From Nanobdellota archaeon (lineage in GTDB: Archaea; Nanobdellota; Nanobdellia; Parvarchaeales; Parvarchaeaceae): DNA of 57,744 bases. The DNA is taken from NCBI GenBank assembly GCA_021817165.1, contig JAKAVT010000005.1:1-57744 (forward strand), written 5' to 3'. The notes under the pieces were generated by a model. The model was not told the origin of the DNA, ran no database searches, and was given only the letters and a program-made list of their open reading frames with translations. Made by a program: the position numbers and the translations under genes. Shown here piece by piece: positions 56,580-57,744 of this stretch; the stretch's first letter is position 1, and each line of letters opens with the position of its first letter.

Positions 56580-57224
56580 ATGGCAATGAAAAAAAGAAAG
56601 AATACAGTAAAAAACTCCAAAAGAAGAACCGTTAAAAAGGCTAAAAAAACAAAAAAAACGGCGGTAAAAAAGGAAAAAAAGATAATAATAGACACTAACA
56701 AGCTATTGAGGTTAGAAGAAGCAAGAAAATACGTTATAGACGTCGCAGGCGAAAAAGGGCTTGAAGTATTTGAATTTCTCATTGCCAAAGGGGAGATGGA
56801 AGAAAACCTCCTTGCGAAAAAACTCAAATTCGAGAAGGCCAATGCGATAAGGAAATTTCTATACAGGCTTTACAATAAAAACCTAGTTTCTTACAGGAAA
56901 ATAAGGAAAAACAACAAGGCATGGTACACCTATTTTTGGAGCGCGAATCCAGAGAAACTCGTTTTTATAATAAGGGAGATGTATGAAGAGGAAATAAAGC
57001 AGACCAAAAAGTCCATGGAATTAAACAAAGCGGAAGACTTCTACGTATGCGATATCTGCAACAGAAGATACGACATAAATGAAGCATTGCAAAACGATTT
57101 TAGGTGCAAGAACGATGGCGGCGTGCTCACCCACATCGAATCAGGAAAAGTTCTGGAAGACAAGCAGAGCAGGATAGACTTCCTTAATAAGAAACTGAAC
57201 GAATTAAAGCAGCTGGTTAAATAA
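56580..57224 (+). CDS. tfe: Transcription initiation factor E alpha subunit with Lys-rich N-terminal extension
   Basis: Winged-helix GLEVFEFLIAKGEMEENLLAKKLKFEKANAIRKFLYRLYNKNLVSYRK; zinc ribbon CDICNRRY...FRCKNDGG. Confidence 0.85.
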   Translation: MAMKKRKNTVKNSKRRTVKKAKKTKKTAVKKEKKIIIDTNKLLRLEEARKYVIDVAGEKGLEVFEFLIAKGEMEENLLAKKLKFEKANAIRKFLYRLYNKNLVSYRKIRKNNKAWYTYFWSANPEKLVFIIREMYEEEIKQTKKSMELNKAEDFYVCDICNRRYDINEALQNDFRCKNDGGVLTHIESGKVLEDKQSRIDFLNKKLNELKQLVK

Positions 57225-57226
57225 GA

Positions 57227-57517
57227 TTACTTTACGTTTTCCAGTACACAGTTGTAATTCAGGTTTATTTCATTTGTATTTGAGCACGCTATCGAAGAAG
57301 TGGAGTTAACGGCCGCGCATGAGTAACCGAAACTTGCGTTTTCCTTTATGCATGTGTTGCTAGTCAAAGTAGAATTAGTTATTAAGTTGTGGCATTCCAA
57401 TTCGCATATCCCTATGGCTATCTGCCTGTGATTCTCGTAAGGATTTGTGTAAAATATGGCAGCCCCTATAACCAATGCCAAAATAATGATCAATACAGCG
57501 TAATACCCCTTGTCCAT
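57227..57517 (-). CDS. Membrane-anchored Cys-rich small protein
   Basis: MDKGYYAVLIIILALVIGAAIFY TM anchor; track start 57556 lies in transposase-remnant sequence. Confidence 0.5.
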   Translation of the reverse strand: MDKGYYAVLIIILALVIGAAIFYTNPYENHRQIAIGICELECHNLITNSTLTSNTCIKENASFGYSCAAVNSTSSIACSNTNEINLNYNCVLENVK

Positions 57518-57522
57518 ATATT

Positions 57523-57744
57523 TTAATAATATTTTATGTCTACCGTAATGTGACATCCTCTCATGAATGAATTCACAGGTTTATAGCTATTCCAAGATGC
57601 ATCGCTTATCGCTTTTGCCAGGTTGTGGTTCTTCTTCATTTCCCTGATGTTCAGGGTTTCTATCACTATGGTATCGAACCGCTTGGTTATCGCCGTTGAT
57701 ACCTTGTGTATGAAATCATTCCTTTTATTTGTTGTTCTTTCATG
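57523..57744 (-). pseudogene. tnpB: Truncated OrfB/TnpB (IS200/IS605-type) fragment, extends beyond window
   Basis: Translation HERTTNKRNDFIHKVSTAITKRFDTIVIETLNIREMKKNHNLAKAISDASWNSYKPVNSFMRGCHITVDIKYY*; RuvC-II-type IVIETLNIREM and NLAKAISDASW. Confidence 0.75.

Overview
This is a compact archaeal chromosomal window. It is probably a DPANN/Micrarchaeota-like lineage, inferred from class III signal-peptide pilins, archaeal information-processing genes, short intergenic gaps and intron-bearing tRNAs; I could not run a phylogeny. Recognisable content: a 7-bladed YVTN propeller surface protein (5' truncated by the window); a tandem pair of pilins; CoaD; a GH57/GT3 glycogen locus; thermosome-Lsm-L37e; TrpRS, LysRS (class II), ValRS, SerRS and PheRS; Hel308; a TtuA-like/ubiquitin-like thiolation pair; RNase J; enolase-S2; MBF1; SepF; PCNA; EF-1beta; L40e; a site-2 protease; TFE; and six tRNAs, two with BHB introns. 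The most unusual structure I found is an unannotated ~0.85-kb element (about 16878-17731). It has imperfect terminal inverted repeats (15/17 identical), a 10-bp flanking direct duplication (TTCGGTGGAG), a HEPN-motif ORF and a 1-nt-overlapping upstream small ORF that the ORF track misses. Other items of interest: an intron-containing tRNA-Ile with a UAU anticodon; paralogous pilins with near-identical ends and divergent cores; perfect palindromes at the thermosome promoter; small ORFs absent from the track; a shared C-terminal LRxxGYM tail on adjacent RHH and PAPS-reductase-like proteins; a large protein with one intact and one possibly degenerate metallophosphoesterase module; and a TnpB fragment at the right edge.
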